From Sinohyriopsis cumingii (taxonomy: Eukaryota > Mollusca > Bivalvia > Unionida > Unionidae), in contig CM068826.1 in the NCBI GenBank assembly GCA_028554795.2, positions 102,922,346 to 102,986,345 on the forward strand: a stretch of DNA of 64,000 nucleotides, in the 5' to 3' direction. A program made the position numbers and the translations under genes. A model generated the notes under the pieces. It saw nothing but the letters and a program-made list of their open reading frames with translations, had not been told where the DNA came from and searched no databases. Shown piece by piece: positions 51,589 to 64,000 of the stretch (positions are counted from its first letter, which is position 1; every line of letters begins with the position of its first letter).

Positions 51589-52280
51589 TTAATCAAACGG
51601 TTCGTCTAAAGCATCGATTTTCTTGCCACATAGTCTTCTGAAAACTTGTCCTGTTTCCCGTATCCATTTATTTGAAACTGAAATAGAAAGTAAATAAATT
51701 TTGCCAAATAATTAAAATAACAATAATTAATAATACAAAAAATTAAGAGTCTCCTAATGAAGCAGCATGTTAAATTCAATGGAATAAATTTAAGTAAGAA
51801 AAACAACATTTCAAATCATTTTCTGAACTTGTGTTAAACATTTACTCTGAACGTTAGGTTGAGCGTGTATTTATCTCCAAAACAAATTACGACGTTTCAA
51901 CAACTTTTTAAAACAAATTTAACTTTTTGTTTTCTAAATGAAGGCTTTAATATAAACTTTTTGATTTCGTATAGTTTTTGATTGACCCAGTTGATTTACT
52001 TTTTACAACAGAAAAATAATTAATTCACTCAAAAATAATGCTTGATATTTGGAGAATTCATAGACTTTTTATTGCAATCATTTTTATGACAGGTCAAAAT
52101 GTACTAAAATAAGTTCTTCTTCTTCTTTTTTTCTTATTTGTATTCTTCTTCTTCTGTAGAAATGTACCCCATTTAGATCCCAGTAAAACGGGACATCCAG
52201 CATGCTCTGTCAGTTCCTCTCCGACTCCATTTCGCTTCAAATTGAACCAGAATGCGGCGGCACCCTTTAAATAATAATAA

Positions 52281-52311
<31 letters not shown>

Positions 52312-55032
52312 ACAAATTGTCAGCAGCATACATAAGTACAATGAGCAAAAATGTATGTGGTTAGGCTAGGATAGACTTCTGATTTCTGTAGGACCAACAA
52401 GCACACATATTTTGTTTACTGCTTTGGTATCGCGAAAGTGACATAGACATTTGATCTTTCAGTGCATCATTTGGGCTACAATGTTTTCCATTTCCTTGCA
52501 AAACTAGTGTATGAAATACATTTATTATCTCTAGGTAGATAAAAAAACAACCTTTAAACAATGGAAAATTGACCCGCCTATTGATGGATGGACAAACAAC
52601 GTAAGATGACATAGATGAAGCAAAGTGCTTTTCATTGGTTTCCTTGAACACTGATACCACTTCGTCTTTCCTACTGTGATATTTCGCCGTAGCTTAATCC
52701 TGAAAGCGTGATGGTAAGAAATGGTAAACCTACTGCATTGATGCCCTAAATAGGTCATGAATTTACCTCAACTACTGGAACTGTCACGTTCAATTTTGTA
52801 AAGACGGTTGCTCCTCCTGCCTTTACACCATTAAGCTGGAATGAGAAAGGTTTCTCATAAAAAGACAGATTCCTGTGGCAATATTTTTTAAATAATAGCC
52901 CATCCCAATATATACAGTAATCCCCAATAGCCCATCCCAATATATACAGTAAACCCCAATAGACCATCCCAATATATACAGTAATCCCGAATAGCTCATC
53001 CCACTATATCAGTAATCCCCAAAAGCCCATCCCATTATATACAGTAACAGTTATGGGATTGAGGGAAAGTGGTCTTAATTTGGGAAATGATTTGGTTTCA
53101 GAAGAATTTCATTTTATATGATCAACGCAACAACTTAAAGCGGTTTTAATTTGGAAATAATCTCATTTCTGAGTGGTCAGAAAAAGTTAAACATTTGTAC
53201 AGGGTTGTATGTAAAGCCGATTTAAGCGCACATACCTATTTTAAATATGCGCTGTGCAAGTTACATTTATATGGTTTTAGTACCGTTATTTAAAGGAGAA
53301 ACTTTGTATATCTGCCTATTATAAGTTCACTTACATAATATAACCATGTTGCTATTCGATCGCCAGATCCCTTTAAGTTGACCGGGTCACCTTCTCTGGC
53401 CTTATGCTCTGACAGTGGGCAATCCTGCAGTTAAAAGGAATACAGAAAAAGTAAATACTAAGGTAAATAATACATAACTTTCCAAATTTGAGCATCAAAT
53501 TAAATGATCATTTTATGCTCTGAGTAAAATTAATTTATAGTTTTGTATTATCTTAAATTCGTCCTGCTCATTGTTTCGACAAAACCTAAGCCGTCAGGAG
53601 TTCTAAATTTTAATCTATTTGTTTCAAAGGTTTGCACATTGGAAATATAATGGATAACTCAGTTTCTTAACGGAACTTATGATGTACAGCATATTTACCG
53701 TCAGCAATAATGTAGATGTAAAAGTAGAATCATACGCTGCTTTAGTTGATTTGTACTCATCGTGCCAACACTTACTGTTGCAATTACTACTTACCAGAAA
53801 ATCTTTGTGTGGTTCATACATTCCTCCTATGCCATAATTTAAAACCTACAAGAAATAAAATATTTAGATTTATAGATATAAAATCTTCCTTGTTTCGATT
53901 TATTCAAAGAGCATTCATTCATTGAACGTACATATTTAGTATCATTCGGTCATCGGCTATTGAGCGTATGATGCTACAAATGATATCGGCAGGATTGAAG
54001 AAGCCTTCTAAAATTTAACTGCAATAAAGGTAGCCCCTCCCCTTAAATTTACCGAAAATAAAACTTCAATTGCCAATGGACCAACTGGCCCTTAAGCATA
54101 AAAATGAAGACATACACAACTTATTGATAACGGAAGAGCAATATTTATTGAGACCTTTTTAAATAGCACACATACTTGCATTTCCTCTGCATGGTAAAGA
54201 TATTCCAACTGACTAGTACTCAGTCCAGTTTGTATCTCAACGCGTTTGGAAAGTTTGCGAACCAGTGGACTATTTTGATCGGCCAACCATGCACTGAAAT
54301 ATGAAAATATATGCAGTAGACAAAAGTCAATAACGCCAGTCTTTTCAGTTTAGGAGAATATTGGCACCATTCCTACCTGTATAAAGTGCATGTATGATTA
54401 AAGAGTCTACCAGTCTACCCAATGTCCAGAGGTATTAACAGAAATAGTCCATATCCAACTTTAAAATCGGTTATTTATCCCGCTGTGCCTCACCTGGTTA
54501 GTTATGCGTGTATCGTCGTCCACAGACGATGGTGACACTTCTAATTAAAATGAGACATGCCAAGAGGTGAGACGTGAAAGTATACCAGATTCTTACGATT
54601 TCTAAGAAGTGAGAAAGACACTCACATTAAAAGATTATCACTGACCTGATCATCCGATCGCTACTCATGTAAAGAAGCGTCACAGCTTTGCTTAAATGCA
54701 CAAGATATTATTTTTTTTTTTTAAATTGGCTGCAGATAAACGTTACTCATGAAAGAGCCAATAAAACCAGACCTTGGATTAACTAAACGTTTCCAATATG
54801 GTATTTAAAAAAAAAATCTTTCCTGTTGCTTTGTCAGCAGAGACAAATGCTGTGATGAAAATTTACATTTAAGTTGTAAGTTTTATCTATCTATCCAGAT
54901 TTGTGAAGAAATGCACGGGGTCTGCAGTGTACTTTATTTCTACAAACGGCTTTATTACATTCGTTTCATGACTTTCAAATTTTAAACACTTAATTCTACT
55001 GTTGTCTTTAGCGCCGCAGCCAGTGACACAGA

Positions 55033-55077
<45 letters not shown>

Positions 55078-58000
55078 CAGACTATGGCGCAAGCTTTGCT
55101 GTCTCTTTTTCTGGAAGGAAGCAAAATGCAGGCCAAATGGGAAACCAAAACACCATCAAATACCTTTATATTTATGTTCCAAACTGATCCTATTATACTG
55201 ATGTAATTGAAAGATGCCGGCGGATGACTGTCTTCAAGTACGATACCTTCAAGTCGCCAAAATCTTCTCTAGGACTAATAAACAGTTGTCTTGCGCAAAT
55301 AAAATTAAGTAAATTACGTTTGTAATACAATATCAAGTCTTCTTACGTCTCGCTCACTCTTGTATCCGCCAACTTATCCTGTTCGCCATTGTTGGAGCCG
55401 ACTACTCGTGATCTTTGCAGCTACAAAATATAACAATACTAATATTACTAACATTGCTACTACTACTTAACAACAACAACAATAAAATGAGAATACCTAC
55501 GAAAACAACAATAAGTATGAGACCGGCAAGCTTAGAAAAGCTAGCATGAAACACAAATGTTTCTATTTCGCTCCTTCAATTCCACTTTTTCACTCAAGAA
55601 AGGTTGATTTGTTCGAAATATTTCTTAGGAAATACAATAAACCATTGTTTGACAAGAAATTACAAAATTATTGATAACTGCATGCATTAGTTTTGTATTT
55701 TTCCTTTCAGTTTTATGTTTTAGATTTCTAAAATTCTGAACTATTTCTCAGTATAAACATTTTCTCAAATGTTTTATGACACTTTATTTGAGCCAGGGTA
55801 CGCTTATAAATTAGAATTATGGGAATTTTATTTCTAAGCTTTCAGAGCTTGTTGCTATCCCCATGGACTTTTTTTTATGGCTATACAAACATGTTTGAAC
55901 AAAACCTAAGCATAGCTGTCCAACAATGTTAAATCGGAGTTTTTCGGTCAGCACTACAGGCACTGATAAAGTATGTCATGAGTTAAGATTTTGAACCAGT
56001 CTGATAGATATTCAGATACACCTTTACAAGTAGATCTGACAGGCACTGATAAAGGTTTATGTTTGGCCGACAGTTAGAATTCCTGGTGACTCATTTCTAG
56101 TCACCTATCAGATAAAGTGTTGCATTTTGCGCTGGGGAGTATTATTGTTAGAAACTATACATTCCGAATATAACATTTCGCTTTCTCGAAGTAACATCAG
56201 TAATTTAATTGGTGAATTTAATGTCAAAAAGGACATGGTAGATATGAATTTTAATCAAACTGGATTCGCATCAAGGTTGCAACAATCTCGTTTGACATTA
56301 GCGTATGTTTATTAAACTCTGGGCTGTTCATATCATTTTGGTTGCTAGGAAGAGACTTATAAACAATCTACCTTGTATTGGTGCAAAATTTTATACAGAT
56401 AATTTCGCAGTATATTCTATCGTGGTCAGCGTGATAAGTAACCATTACGATTAACGTATGACCAAGGCTCGTAATAAAGTTCTGCCTGCGAAGGTAGAGA
56501 CATGCACTGTTTGGAGGCACAATCGAATTTTAATTATCGCCCGTTCGTGAACGGTCAGACAGATGGACGATGCAAATGTTAACGTAAGGTAAAATAGCGG
56601 AAAATGAGACAAGCCAGAACAATTGTGGGAAATCTGGGGCCATTTGAAATAGGTGCCATACAATGATATTTTCCAGAATGGTTAATAATGAAGGCGGTCA
56701 AGAGAGAGTTATTCTGATTTCGATCGGAGTGTTAACATTTTTTTCGGTTAGAGAAATTAATCGTGATTAGCTAAGTTAAACGAGCGTGACAGTTCCCAGA
56801 CGAAATTTCCTGGTTTATGTATCATAAAACGAAGTTTTGGTCAGTCAGATTATTTCTGCCAAAGGGTAGCCTGGCTCCGAGATCAGGGAAAAGTACTCTT
56901 CTCGTTAAATAAATCATCGAAGGGTCAGTGGTTCTGTAAATTTGAGAGACCAGGAACCAGAGAAGAGACAGGGAATTCTCTGATGATAAGTGAGCGAGGG
57001 TCTGGGAAGCACAAAGGTATAGTCTCAATCACATACAATATGCATTAATTTAAGTTTGTAATTATTTGTTGAATTTGTTCGTTTTAATTTCATACTTCAA
57101 TATTTCCGAAAATAATCGTTCATTCGTGGTCTGGAATGTTACATGATTCATATATCGTAAGCATGTCATACAATATTTCATTGATATAAATGGGTTTGTA
57201 TTTAGTGGTTTTATATGTAACAGAAACCATATATCGTGGGAATTTCATACATTACTCTAATACGAGTTGTAAGAATTAATTTATCTGTCTTAAATGATGT
57301 ATCATATATGCTACGAATTGATTTTTCTATGTCTCGAAGTGTATGTCAATGAATCGCTAATTAGCAAGGAACGTAGCAAATGACAAAGAGTGAAGTCCAT
57401 TAATTTGTTTGTGTACTTAAGTTCTGAATTCTTTCCAACCTACAATAAATGATATTAGCATTAGAAACGTGTATCGTCTGACATAAACAGCTAGTAACTT
57501 ATAGCCCACATAGAGCTGTGTTTAATTTTGCACTAATGACCCATAATTCCTTTTGTTTTGAGATAGTCGGCTCCCTTATGTAAATATAACACTATCTCGA
57601 AATTTAAAATTTATAACGTTGCAGAGTTACACTTCAAATCGACATCAAAGACTCAGCGATCTTCTGTAGAACTATATACAACACGCCATCGTTGTTGATA
57701 CCTGAACATGTATGAGATGAACTAAACGAATGCAATATATCATTATATGGATAGTTGATTGGCTCATAATTAATAATCGTAAACGGAGCTCGTTTGAGCA
57801 AATGCGGCTAGATAGAATCTGTATTGGTCTCTACACGTTCATTTAGTGCCTTGTTAGCGATTCCGATTCAATCTTTAGTGACGTGTCCTGACCTGGAGGT
57901 CGCAAGACTCTTTAGATTGGGTTTGAACTTGAGATGTCTGCCAATAATCCTCAAGCAACTTTAAAAAAATAATTGTCACGAAGCAATATTGATGAGTGCT

Positions 58001-58486
58001 AAATGATTACATTTGCATAATTTATTTGATATCTTGAACTGGCGTCGCAGGCCGCTGATAACGGAGTCCGTTAAGGAACTTGTTGATTAGCGTAGCATAA
58101 TTCTTACTGTCTCAATGGGGAAATAAAGTGATGTTTACATAAATGAAAAAATAATAGAAGCTCGGATCAAAATACATCTAATGTAGCTAGCAGAAAAAAT
58201 GGGCATATTTAATTACTTCTTGTTCATGTAAGTATTATTCAATGGACTAGAGTACGGTCCCAGCTGAACGTAACTGTGTAACAAATACATTGTCAGAATA
58301 ACACTGTAGGCTTCTTTATTAGATAAAGAGAAGCTACTCACCAAATTATAAACACTCTCTCGTACTTGTTTCCGTTCAGCTTCATGAATGACGTCGTGAA
58401 ATATCGACAGTCTTGGGTCAAAGTTTAAAACCTCCTCCTTTGCTTTGTAGAAGGGAATACTGGTAGCACGGAGATAGCATTTCAGT
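51589..58486 (-). CDS. P4HA: Prolyl 4-hydroxylase alpha subunit, catalytic half (5' part not found)
   Basis: Hydroxylates procollagen prolines in the endoplasmic reticulum using Fe(II), 2-oxoglutarate, O2 and ascorbate, in complex with a PDI-like beta subunit. Exons in transcript order: 58486-58342, 55420-55347, 54293-54176, 53845-53795, 53424-53335, 52835-52767, 52264-52168, 51677-51589; phases agree at every junction, giving about 245 aa. Key features: KAKEEVLNFDPRLSIFHDV, TAWLADQNSPLVRKLSKRVE, LNYGIGGMYEPHKDF (iron ligands H and D), GDRIATWLYY, KAGGATVF, TEHAGCPVLLGSKW (iron-ligand H and 2-oxoglutarate Lys), SNKWIRETGQVFRRLC. All catalytic residues are present. The first listed exon could instead start at 58506. 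The N-terminal peptide-binding region and signal peptide are not visible. Paralogue cannot be named. Confidence 0.9.
52265..52316. repeat. (AAT)n/(AAAT)n microsatellite at a splice acceptor
   Basis: AATAATAATAATAAATAAAT and further AAAT units. On the minus strand it forms the (TTTA)n tract running straight into the acceptor TTTAAAG of the P4HA exon at 52264-52168. Confidence 0.9.
52894..53050. repeat. 32-bp tandem repeat in a P4HA intron
   Basis: Five units of AATAGCCCATCCCAATATAT followed by ACAGTAATCCCC, the last two degenerate. Lies between the 52767-52835 and 53335-53424 exons. Confidence 0.92.
55033..55080. repeat. (GA)n microsatellite in a P4HA intron
   Basis: AG repeats with a GATA interruption near the start and two ACAGAG variants at the end. 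Confidence 0.93.
55421..58341. other. P4HA intron
   Basis: 2.9 kb between the exons at 55347-55420 and 58342-58486. Short AAC-rich run near 55470. The ORF at 56127-56315 shows no family motif. No other element recognised. Confidence 0.4.
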
Positions 58487-58960
58487 CTGGATGTAACATG
58501 CATGGACTAGTGCAAGATGAACGTAATGACAATGAAATAACCATGTTCTTGTTTGTACAAGAGCAAATTTTACTATCGATCAATAATGTTAAAACAGAAA
58601 AATGGTTTGAATTGTTTTACCATTTCTAGAAATTAGCATGTAAGGTAAATAGGTAAGTAACATAATTGTAAAAAGTACCGCTGGTCATTTAACAAAGGCA
58701 ACTAAGCATAACTGTGGTGAGGCAAGCCTCAGATTCACGTTTTTCTTCAAACCAGATTCAAAGTCATCAATAATTAGTTCCATCAGGAATGCTCTAACTC
58801 TCCTCTCCAGATGCATATTGTATCAAATACGCATCAATTATGATCCAAACACCAGGTATTAAGTAGATCGATGTGACCAAATTTAAACTTTCACTACTGG
58901 ATGTCTTGATTTCATGTATTATAATATATCCCAAAACGATTATGCACATTTAGTACTTAC

Positions 58961-59023
58961 GTAAAAATATGTCTTATTAATGGATTGCCCTTTCCACCCA
59001 CCTGTCCGTCAAATATTAATATA
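58961..59023 (-). CDS. Candidate upstream mini-exon of P4HA (weak)
   Basis: On the minus strand, acceptor GTTTGTTGCAG and a strong GTAAGT donor frame a 63-bp open segment (DGQVGGKGNPLIRHIF). It ends in phase 2, which matches the acceptor at 58486 of the next exon (reading on into LKCYLRAT). The residues do not clearly match the P4HA region expected here, so this may be chance. Confidence 0.28.
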
Positions 59024-60880
59024 CTGCAACAAACAATTTCCATATGACCACTAATAAAGCTGCTCCGGCGTGAGCATTATGAAATCACAGAAAAGCTGAA
59101 AACTGGTCGTATGGTTATCGCATTTGCAGTGACATCATCACTATTGTCATTAACACATAACAATTGAAATAACCAACTGTAAGATTATTAATACTGACAC
59201 TTTCTTCATCTACTGGGGACTGCTTATAACGGGTGTTTTGCCTTCGAAAATATACAAGCATGCAAGCAGTAAGGACGTGCCTGCGAACCATTATGTTACT
59301 GCACTGTTAAATATTACATATTTCTTATACTACGCCAGGTGTTCATTAGGGCAGGCACATAAACTGAAACTGTAAATCGCTGCTGTTGCAAAGGAGAGAA
59401 GACATAAGACATGGTATGATCCGGAAAACACTTTTTGGACATACGGATTTGTTTATGTTCTTTAGTTATATTAATACATGCAAAGAACTAAACAAAGTCC
59501 CGTTTTGATCCCTTGAGTTATGTAAACATGAAACCCGTATTCCGATCAATAATTCCACGTCACGTTGTATATTGGTCCTTTGTAAGGACAACATACATAA
59601 AATTGCCCAAAATGGCGAGAGATGCAAATATTTGTATTGACATTTAAAGTAAAACTAGCAGTTATTTATACATCTTGAATCAATCATAAAGCCCAACCAG
59701 GATTTATCGGCACTGACCATCAAAACATAACTCTCGACAGGCATTTGTCAGCTATAAAAGTAGACAAAACTGATGAATAGGGGAAATAAAAAAATGATAG
59801 CTACATGGACAAGTTATTACATTTGATGGAGACATATATCGTTATTGTGGAATAGAGAATTTCTAAAAAAGATGTAATTTTAGATAATCAAACAAGTCAG
59901 TATAAGATAATTTGGCAGAAGCTCCTAAAAATGTTAAGAACAAAAACAAAATGGTTGAGCAGAAAAACCAGATGTTTTGAATGGTTATGTTCTGCAATTC
60001 AAAAACTAGCATTATGAAATAAAAGCTCAGAATGTTCTTTATTGTGATATGAAAAGAATAATGAAACTCAATACGCACATGCTTTCAAAACTGTAATAAA
60101 ACATAAACTATAAAAACATCCGAATTTACACTGTCAAAATTTTTCTTCATTTCAAATATACATACTGCAACGAACACAAAGACTATGAGACGATAGTGTA
60201 GGTAGGAACATATTACATTATAATGTTATGTGAACATTTGCAGAAAACTGAAGAAACTGCGTACGAATAACACAGAAATAAAATGATATACACAAAAAAG
60301 AAAGATCGTTTTATTCCTCCTACATATGTCAATTTTGTAAAAGGAAAATAAAGACTAACAAATAAGTAGATCGCTGACATTTACTTGGCAAGTCTTTATG
60401 TCGTACACGAATGTAATTAAATTACAGACATTCTACATGCATTCCACTCTTAATCCAAAATGTGTTTAGTTACGAGTCGCATCTATGCATCAAGACGTTA
60501 CTAAAATACAAAATAATTGCAAAAACTACATTTCGTTTAGTCAAGAAAGCATAGTTGATAGATTTGAGAAGAAAAAAATGGCATGGAATGTTTTGAAAAG
60601 AGAAAAATCAGATTTCTGGATAGTGGCTGGTTCTCGGACTATCGTTATAATAACACGCATCGAGTTTCAATGATAAACAATCCAAGGAGATGCAAAATAA
60701 CTTAAAAATATAGAAACCAAACATTTGAGAAAGAAAAAAAAAACATTTTACCGGTACTAAGTCATTGATGACGCTAAATGTTTGAAGAAAATCAAATGAC
60801 CAACAAATGAGAAATTGTAAATTATAGCAGATAGTGAATACCTTATGTGACATGATAAAGGTAAACCTCGTCATGGCCGT
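59024..60880. other. Unannotated DNA upstream of the P4HA exons
   Basis: No N-terminal P4HA exon was found on the minus strand here. AT-rich, no repeats of note. Confidence 0.35.
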
Positions 60881-60889
60881 CTCAGTAAC

Positions 60890-61860
60890 CAAATGCGATA
60901 AACAAGACCACAATTTAAGTATGCTCTTAGATTATGTAAGAAGGAGGAAGTAAAACACAGAGCAGACTCGCTAGCACAAAAATTTGAAAATGTGGACCAA
61001 CGTGAATTCTGGAAGCAAGTTAAACAAAATACTACGACAACTTCCAGTAAACTACCAGTTTGCAATGATGGGAACCATGGTCAGAATAATATATGCAACA
61101 TGTGGAAGAGTCATTTTGAAGACTTATTCCCTAGTGTCAAAAATAAATTGAATAAGAAGCATGTGCTCTCAGCATTGAATAACCCTTCTGGTCGTATTGA
61201 GGTAATCACACTATCTGAGATCCAAAATGCAATAACAAGACATAAAGGTGGTAAATGTCCATGATCCGAGCTTTTATGTGTGGAACATGTAAATTTTCAG
61301 ATACTAGGCTTCATGTGCTATTGATGATTGTATTTAATTGTATGTTTGTGCATAACTTTGTACCAGAGGATTTCACCAAAGTTACAATTATACCGCTATT
61401 AGAAAGCAAACTGGGTAACCTGGCGGACAAACAAGTACAGACCTATAGCTCTTACGACTATTATTTCAAAAATATTTGTATGCATCATACTGCAAAGATG
61501 TAAAGTCACAATCTCCGATAATCAGTTTGGTTTTAAAAGGCAGCATTCAACTGATTTATGCCTATATGTCCTTAAGGAAACTGTCAGCTATTATGTAGAA
61601 CATAGCAACCCAGTGTTTGCATACTTTTTAGACGCTAGTAAGGCATTTGATAGGGTCAGTCATTGGACACTCTTTAAAAAGTTGATTGATATTACACTAG
61701 TTGTCTATATAGTTCAAAATTTAGTTAACTGGTATGGCAAACAGTTGTATTGTGTGCGATGGGGAAGTGTAATATCCAGCGCTTTCCATGCAACCAATGG
61801 GGTGAGGCAGGGGGTATTCTTTCCCCTTTGGTATTTAATATACACACACATATATACTAT
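60890..61860 (+). mobile_element. Truncated LINE with RT motifs (jockey/CR1-like)
   Basis: A broken ORF2 in three frames. Order: VDQREFWKQVKQNTT and ICNMWKSHFEDLFPSVKN (linker before RT), FTKVTIIPLLESKLGN, then ISKIFVCIILQR and FGFKRQHSTDLC (RT domains 1-2), FAYFLDASKAFDRVSHWTLF (motif A with catalytic Asp), CVRWGSVISSAFHATNGVRQ (motif B). It breaks off after motif B, before the YADD box, near an ATATACACAC-rich stretch. The 5' endonuclease is also missing. Distinct from the LINE relic at 21-22 kb. Confidence 0.8.
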
Positions 61861-63364
61861 ACCATAACATCCTTGTTATTTAATAACCCAAAAAGGAGCT
61901 GTTATGTATATCTATATTGAAGTTTTTAATTTTTGTCCGTGATTTAGGGTTGTGGATAGTGTTGTTGTACACCTGACTTTTGTCATGGTTGTGATTGAAT
62001 ATTGTATCAGGAGTTTGCCTACCTGACAGCTGTCATGATTTTAAGTAGTAAACATGACTAGAATTTGAATTCAAGAGTTAGTGTGGAATTTTCCATCGGA
62101 AGTTTTGGTTTTCCAGAGAAATCTAATGCGCCATAGGTCAAGTGAGTATTTGTGTAAATATAGAGGTTTGGTAAGCAATTATTCACTTCAGTTTCATATC
62201 AGTCTTAAGGAATCTATGATCAGAACTTTAAGTTGTGTTCAAATATAATCTGAGAAGAATTATTTAAATTATTTATTGGAATTATAATATCTCATTGACC
62301 TTTTGGGCTAAAACACTAATTTGGGATTACTGAGAACTTTTCAAAGACATTCTTTAATTGTATCATTCTGGTTGCATCAGTACACTCAAGATTATTAAAA
62401 TTCATTCGAAACATTCTATACTTTTGGACATGTGATAGAACATATATAACTATTTTGGATTTAATTCATGATATGGTAAGTGTGTATTAAATGTTTATTT
62501 TGTAACTTAGTGATATAAATTATTTGTTTATTTTACTAAATTTGATGGCTTTACTTCTTTCTTTGACATAGTTTAAGACCTAAAGTATTTACACCAACAT
62601 AAACAGAAACACCCATTACATTTTACAACGGCAATATATTCTGCCAGCTTATCTGAAGGTGTATACAAAAAAAATCACCGAGCTTAACATTAGTCAATAA
62701 CGATGTATACTGACTTCATTTTCTAGGTCTTACATTTGATAAGTCTAGTATATTTATTCTGTTTTCGTTGAACTCTGCATTTTTCTTCTGCAGTTGCTCA
62801 TCTAGTTTATCGTGTCTAATGTTCTCCTCACTTTCACCGCTGGGATCTAATAATGCTGTTTCAATTCTGTGCTAATGTTATTTAATAGTAACTTATTTTT
62901 ACAGTGCTTTTAAGTAACATTTTCCTGCCAGATAGAAAATTTCAATTTCAATCCCAAAATATTGTTCTCTTCTAGGTAGTATCATGCAGTTCTTGAAGTC
63001 TGCAAATATTGTTTTCTTTTATATTATATAATTTTTATTTGTAATAGAATATAAAGCTACTGCTATTATTGCAATCTGTTAAGCTATTCTTTATGAGTTT
63101 TCTTTTTCTTCATTCATATAAATGATGACAAAATGGCTAAAAGGGGTGAAGATGATTTTGGTTAGACATTTGGCAAACGGGTTCACTATGAAGACGCCTA
63201 CGAGGAACAAATTACGGATGCAATAACTGAATTTCTTATCACTGATAATAATTTATCTAAGGAGGGATTTACAACCCATGTATCGACAGCTTCAACTGAC
63301 ACACACAATAATTGATACAACAAAATGATTTTAACATAGATGAAACAAATTATCAATTGAAAAA
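61861..63364. other. Unannotated DNA
   Basis: Two coding-like but unassigned patches: minus strand about 62870-62720, about 51 open codons including DKLDEQLQKKNAEFNENRIN, and plus strand 63133-63315, interrupted by TAG at 63163 (VHYEDAYEEQITDAITEFLI). Neither has a family match; they may be transposon relics. Confidence 0.3.
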
Positions 63365-63682
63365 GACCGCTCCGGTGGCCTAGTGGTTAGAGCGTCCGTC
63401 TCGGATGCGGGAGGTCGTGGGTTCGATCCCCGACTGAGTCAAACCAAAGACTTACAAAAATGATGCTAACAGCTGCCTCGCTTGGCGTTCAGCATTAAGA
63501 GGTTAGTGTTAGGACTGGTGGGCCTGGTGTCAGAATAATGTGACTGGGTGGGACATCATGCTACATGTCTGCGGTATGATACCCTAGTGCTAGACATCAC
63601 TACAAACTGTCACACTGCAGACATCGTAGCGATATGACCGAAAAATTGTTAAAGCTACGTTAACACAAATCCAAGTCACATC
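63365..63682 (+). mobile_element. tRNA-derived SINE, copy 7
   Basis: The only plus-strand copy and one of the best preserved. Head ACCGCTCCGGTGGCCTAGTG, box A TGGCCTAGTGG, box B GGTTCGATCCC, core GCTGCCTCGCTTGGCG and AATGTGACTGGGTGGGACAT, tail TTGTTAAAGCTACGTTAACA. Confidence 0.9.
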
Positions 63683-64000
63683 AATTGAAGAAACCTGAGG
63701 TTTTTGTAAAGTAAGGGAAAGCATTTGATAGTGAGATTAATTTCTAAAACTGCTTGTCCAATCAAGATATTTGCACCAGACGTCATATCAACAAAAACAA
63801 ACTTCTTCAAGCTACTTGGCTAAAGGAAAGAAGGACATAATTGAATACTTCCAGACTGCAAAATTACATGCATAATTTTTTACAACAACTATTAAACATA
63901 GGTAACAACAAATATATGTTTAAGAGGAACATGAGACGCAAACAATTAAGACAACTGAAAAAGGTTAACAACAAAAGTGGAAGCAGAGGCTATCATAGAT
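63683..64000. other. Unannotated DNA at the window end
   Basis: AT-rich; nothing recognised. Confidence 0.3.

Noticed and set aside
63365-63436. Possible tRNA gene
   Set aside because: The A and B boxes belong to a SINE head: the sequence continues into the shared SINE core, and six related copies exist in the window.

Overview
Kind of genome. This is non-coding-rich, AT-rich animal nuclear DNA with small exons, long introns with GT-AG borders, microsatellites and nested transposons. Gene content (NUDT1, prolyl 4-hydroxylase alpha, a Death-domain/TRADD-N adaptor) says bilaterian. The mixture of tRNA-derived SINEs, a Gmr1-type Ty3/gypsy element, jockey/CR1-like LINE relics and very long (TA)n arrays fits a lophotrochozoan, probably a mollusc such as a bivalve. 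The phylum is inference.

Layout. 1-3.85 kb: a complete coding region for an MTH1/NUDT1 8-oxo-dGTP hydrolase in three coding exons (+). 4.2-6.3 kb: two tandem-repeat fields. 7-10.8 kb: one SINE and little else. 10.87-18.35 kb: an OTU-protease-like reading frame split by a 7-kb LTR retrotransposon with 99% identical LTRs, a 5-bp target duplication and a pol gene in the order protease-integrase-RT-RNase H. 18.4-26 kb: SINEs, a decayed LINE, a 41-bp minisatellite and a (TA)n array. 26.1-41.5 kb: a five-exon gene (+) spliced in consistent phase, predicted 485 aa, carrying a FADD-like Death domain followed by a domain I read as TRADD-N, then an unassigned helical C-terminus. 42.9-45.3 kb: two copies of a 1-kb terminal-inverted-repeat element with attached palindromes. 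45.3-51.5 kb: mostly featureless, with a foldback and a possible second SINE type. 51.6-58.5 kb: the catalytic half of a prolyl 4-hydroxylase alpha subunit in eight exons (-); its 5' half was not found. 60.9-61.9 kb: a truncated LINE. 63.4 kb: a SINE.

How the genes relate. The three host genes look independent: nucleotide-pool sanitation (NUDT1), death-receptor/TRAF-type signalling (Death domain/TRADD-N) and collagen proline hydroxylation (P4HA). The strongest candidate for something undescribed is the 26.1-41.5 kb gene, whose domain order (Death domain first, TRADD-N second) is the reverse of vertebrate TRADD and whose introns are all phase 1, so each domain sits on a shuffle-ready exon. All domain calls are by eye from sequence; no database search was run.
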